64,000 nt of DNA from Actinernus sp. WN-2022 (lineage: Eukaryota; Cnidaria; Anthozoa; Actiniaria; Actinernidae): contig JAOWCC010000439.1 of the NCBI GenBank assembly GCA_030867875.1, forward strand, positions 38,181 through 102,180. The letters are read 5' to 3'. Shown here in pieces: positions 62,011 through 64,000 of this stretch. A program made the position numbers and the translations under genes. The notes beneath the pieces are model-generated. The model did no database searches and had not been told where the DNA came from. It saw only the letters and a program-made list of their open reading frames with translations. Every line of letters begins with the position of its first letter. Within the stretch, counting starts at the first letter, position 1.

Positions 62011-64000
62011 TTTTTTCCCCCGATTTTTGATAGACCCTAGCAGAAAATGCTCATTGTCACTAAGCAAATCGTCACGCCAAACTTCAGGCAAATCGGTTGT
62101 TCACGAAAAAGTTCGAAATTCTACACCCCTCCACTCAAAACACCCTCCCCCCATAAAATAACCTAGAGATCAGGAACTCGTCTTTTTGCCGTTTTCTTGA
62201 AAGGGCAAATGACAGCTAAAGATTTTTCTGGCCTTTCTAGCCTATAATTTACTTGTGTTGTGTTAGATCTATCCCATAATTTCTTTATTGGAGAGCTAGA
62301 GGTTTGGGTTTGGTTAGAAAAAGGCCATTTTCTGGTATGTGTACTCAATATACAGCAAACTTCCATCGATTAATCTTAATCTACAGGAAGAGAACGTTGT
62401 ATTGCCGTATAGTGCATCGAAATCCATTAAAAGCTCGAGAAATGGCGCCACATTGACATTTAGGTAACATAAGTAAGTTAATGTGTACCTGTTGTCTTTA
62501 AAAGGCCAGAAAGTCACTTTTCAACTTTTTTTCCCCGATTTTTGTCAGACCTAGCGGAAAATGCTCATTGTCACTAAGCAAATCGTCACGCCAAACTTCA
62601 GGCAAATCGGTTGTTCACGAAAAAAGTTCGAAATTCTACACCCCTCCACTCAAAACACCCACCCCCCCCCCCCCTCCCCCCATAAAATACCTAGAGATCA
62701 GGAACTCGTCTTTTTGCCGTTTTCTTGAAAGGGCAAATGACAGCTAAAGATTTTTCTGGCCTTTCTAGCCTATAATTTACTTGTGTTGTGTTAGATCTAT
62801 CCCATAATTTCTTTATTGGAGAGCTAGAGGTTTGGGTTTGGTTAGAAAAAGGCCATTTTCTGGTATTTGTACTCAATATACAGGAAACTTCCATCGATCA
62901 ATCTCAATCTACAGGAAGAGAACGTTGAATTGCCGTATAGTGCATCGAAATCCATTAAAAGCTCGAGAAATGGCGCCACATTGACATTTAGGTAACATAA
63001 GTAAGTTAATGTGTACCTGTTGTCTTTAAAAGCCAGAAAGTCACTCTTCAACTTTTTTCCCCGATTTTTGATAGACCTAGCGGAAAATGCTCATTGTCAC
63101 TAAGCAAATCGTCACGCCAAACTTCAGGCAAATCGGTTGTTCACGAAAAAGTTCGAAATTCTACAACCCTCCACTCAAAACACCCCCCTCCCCCCTCCCC
63201 CCATAAAATACCTAGAGATCAGGAACTCGTCTTTTTGTCGTTTTCTTGAAAGGGCAAATGACAGCTAAAGATTTGTCTGGCCTTTCTAGCCTATAATTTA
63301 CTTGTGTTGTGTTAGATCTATCCCATAATTTCTTTATTGGAGAGCTAGAGGTTTGGGTTTGGTTAGAAAAAGGCCATTTTCTGGTATTTGTACTCAATAT
63401 ACAGGAAACTTCCATCGATTAATCTTAATCTACAGGAAGAGAAACGTTGTATTGCCGTATAGTGCATCGAAATCCATTAAAAGCTCGAGAAATGGCGCCA
63501 CATTGACATTTAGGTAACATAAGTAAGTTAATGTGTACCTGTTGTCTTTAAAAGCCAGAAAGTCACTTTTCAACTTTTTTTCCCCGATTTTTGTCAGACC
63601 TAGGGGAAAATGCTCATTGTCACTAAGCAAATCGTCACGCCAAACTTAAGGCAAATCGGTTGTTCACGAAAAAGTTCGAAATTCTACACCCCTCCACTCA
63701 AAACACCCTCCACCCCCCCCCCCCCCCCCCCCCTCCCTCCCACCATATAATACCTAGAGATCAGGAACTCGTCTTTTTGCCGTTTTCTTGAAAGGTCAAA
63801 TGACAGCTAAAGATTTTTCTGGCCTTTCTAGCCTATAATTTACTTGTGTTGTGTTAGATCTATCCCATAATTTCTTTATTGGAGAGCTAGAGGTTTGGGT
63901 TTGGTTAGAAAAAGGCCATTTTCTGGTATTTGTACTCAATATACAGCAAACTTCCATCTATTAATCTTAATCTACAGGAAGAGAACGTTGTATTGCCGTA

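Larger units (their letters stand above)
28570..64000. repeat. Right satellite array, same ~525-bp monomer, about 67 copies, runs off the window
   Basis: Continuation of the left array after the 19.8-kb insertion, in the same orientation. It resumes at TATTGCCGTATAGTGC, exactly the part of the monomer that should follow the left array's last bases. Monomer variants are richer here. One class has CACGATTTTTTTCGAAATG in place of CACGAAAAAGTTCGAAATT. A more diverged class (around 43.9-44.4, 51.9-53.2, 54.4-54.7 and 60.2-61.5 kb) has TAAATTAATG and ACATAGCGCAAAATG. Multi-monomer blocks are reused, showing higher-order repeat structure. Confidence 0.97.

Noticed and set aside
28570..64000. CRISPR array
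   Set aside because: The repeat is ~525 bp with no unique spacers, and the host is a eukaryote.

Overview
The window is nuclear DNA of an animal, most likely an anthozoan cnidarian such as a coral or sea anemone. The support is GT-AG introns, many short inverted-repeat (MITE-like) elements, a tRNA-derived SINE, and one short hairpin whose ends resemble a MITE I remember as common in corals. That attribution rests on memory and is not proven by the sequence.

Layout: (1) 1-8723 is a head-to-tail satellite array with a monomer of about 525 bp (about 17 copies). (2) 8724-28569 is a single 19.8-kb block of unrelated DNA. It is bounded by imperfect 30-bp terminal inverted repeats that begin CATGACG and end CGTCATG, and it interrupts the array. 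(3) 28570-64000 is the same satellite again (about 67 more copies), with higher-order duplications. A paralogous uninterrupted copy of the insertion site lies at 33749-33751, so the block is an insertion into the satellite and not a spacer between two arrays.

The insertion looks like a giant DNA transposon with three genes. A minus-strand gene of 14 exons (28245 to 15114) can be spliced by hand with every phase consistent, giving 1,482 codons. Its middle part has the look of a DDE/RNase H-fold transposase with a Cys/His zinc insertion, and its C-terminus is a Ulp1/SENP-like (C48) cysteine protease with a visible His-Asp-Cys triad. A minus-strand single-exon gene (9180-10445) encodes a protein kinase with all catalytic motifs intact. 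A plus-strand two-exon gene (10908-13921) encodes a 243-residue protein with one N-terminal C2H2 zinc finger. The kinase and zinc-finger genes diverge from a 462-bp shared upstream region. The zinc-finger and transposase genes converge.

The combination of transposase, SUMO-type protease, kinase and zinc-finger protein inside one TIR-bounded unit is the main discovery candidate. I infer that the protease and kinase could modify host or transposase proteins during transposition; the sequence does not show this. The introns and spacers of the element are themselves full of small nested inverted-repeat elements.

The right-hand array contains a roughly 8-10 kb duplication (about 43.5-53.7 kb against 54.0-62.0 kb). 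Its second copy carries many single-base indels that the first lacks, a pattern that suggests unpolished assembly sequence as much as biology.
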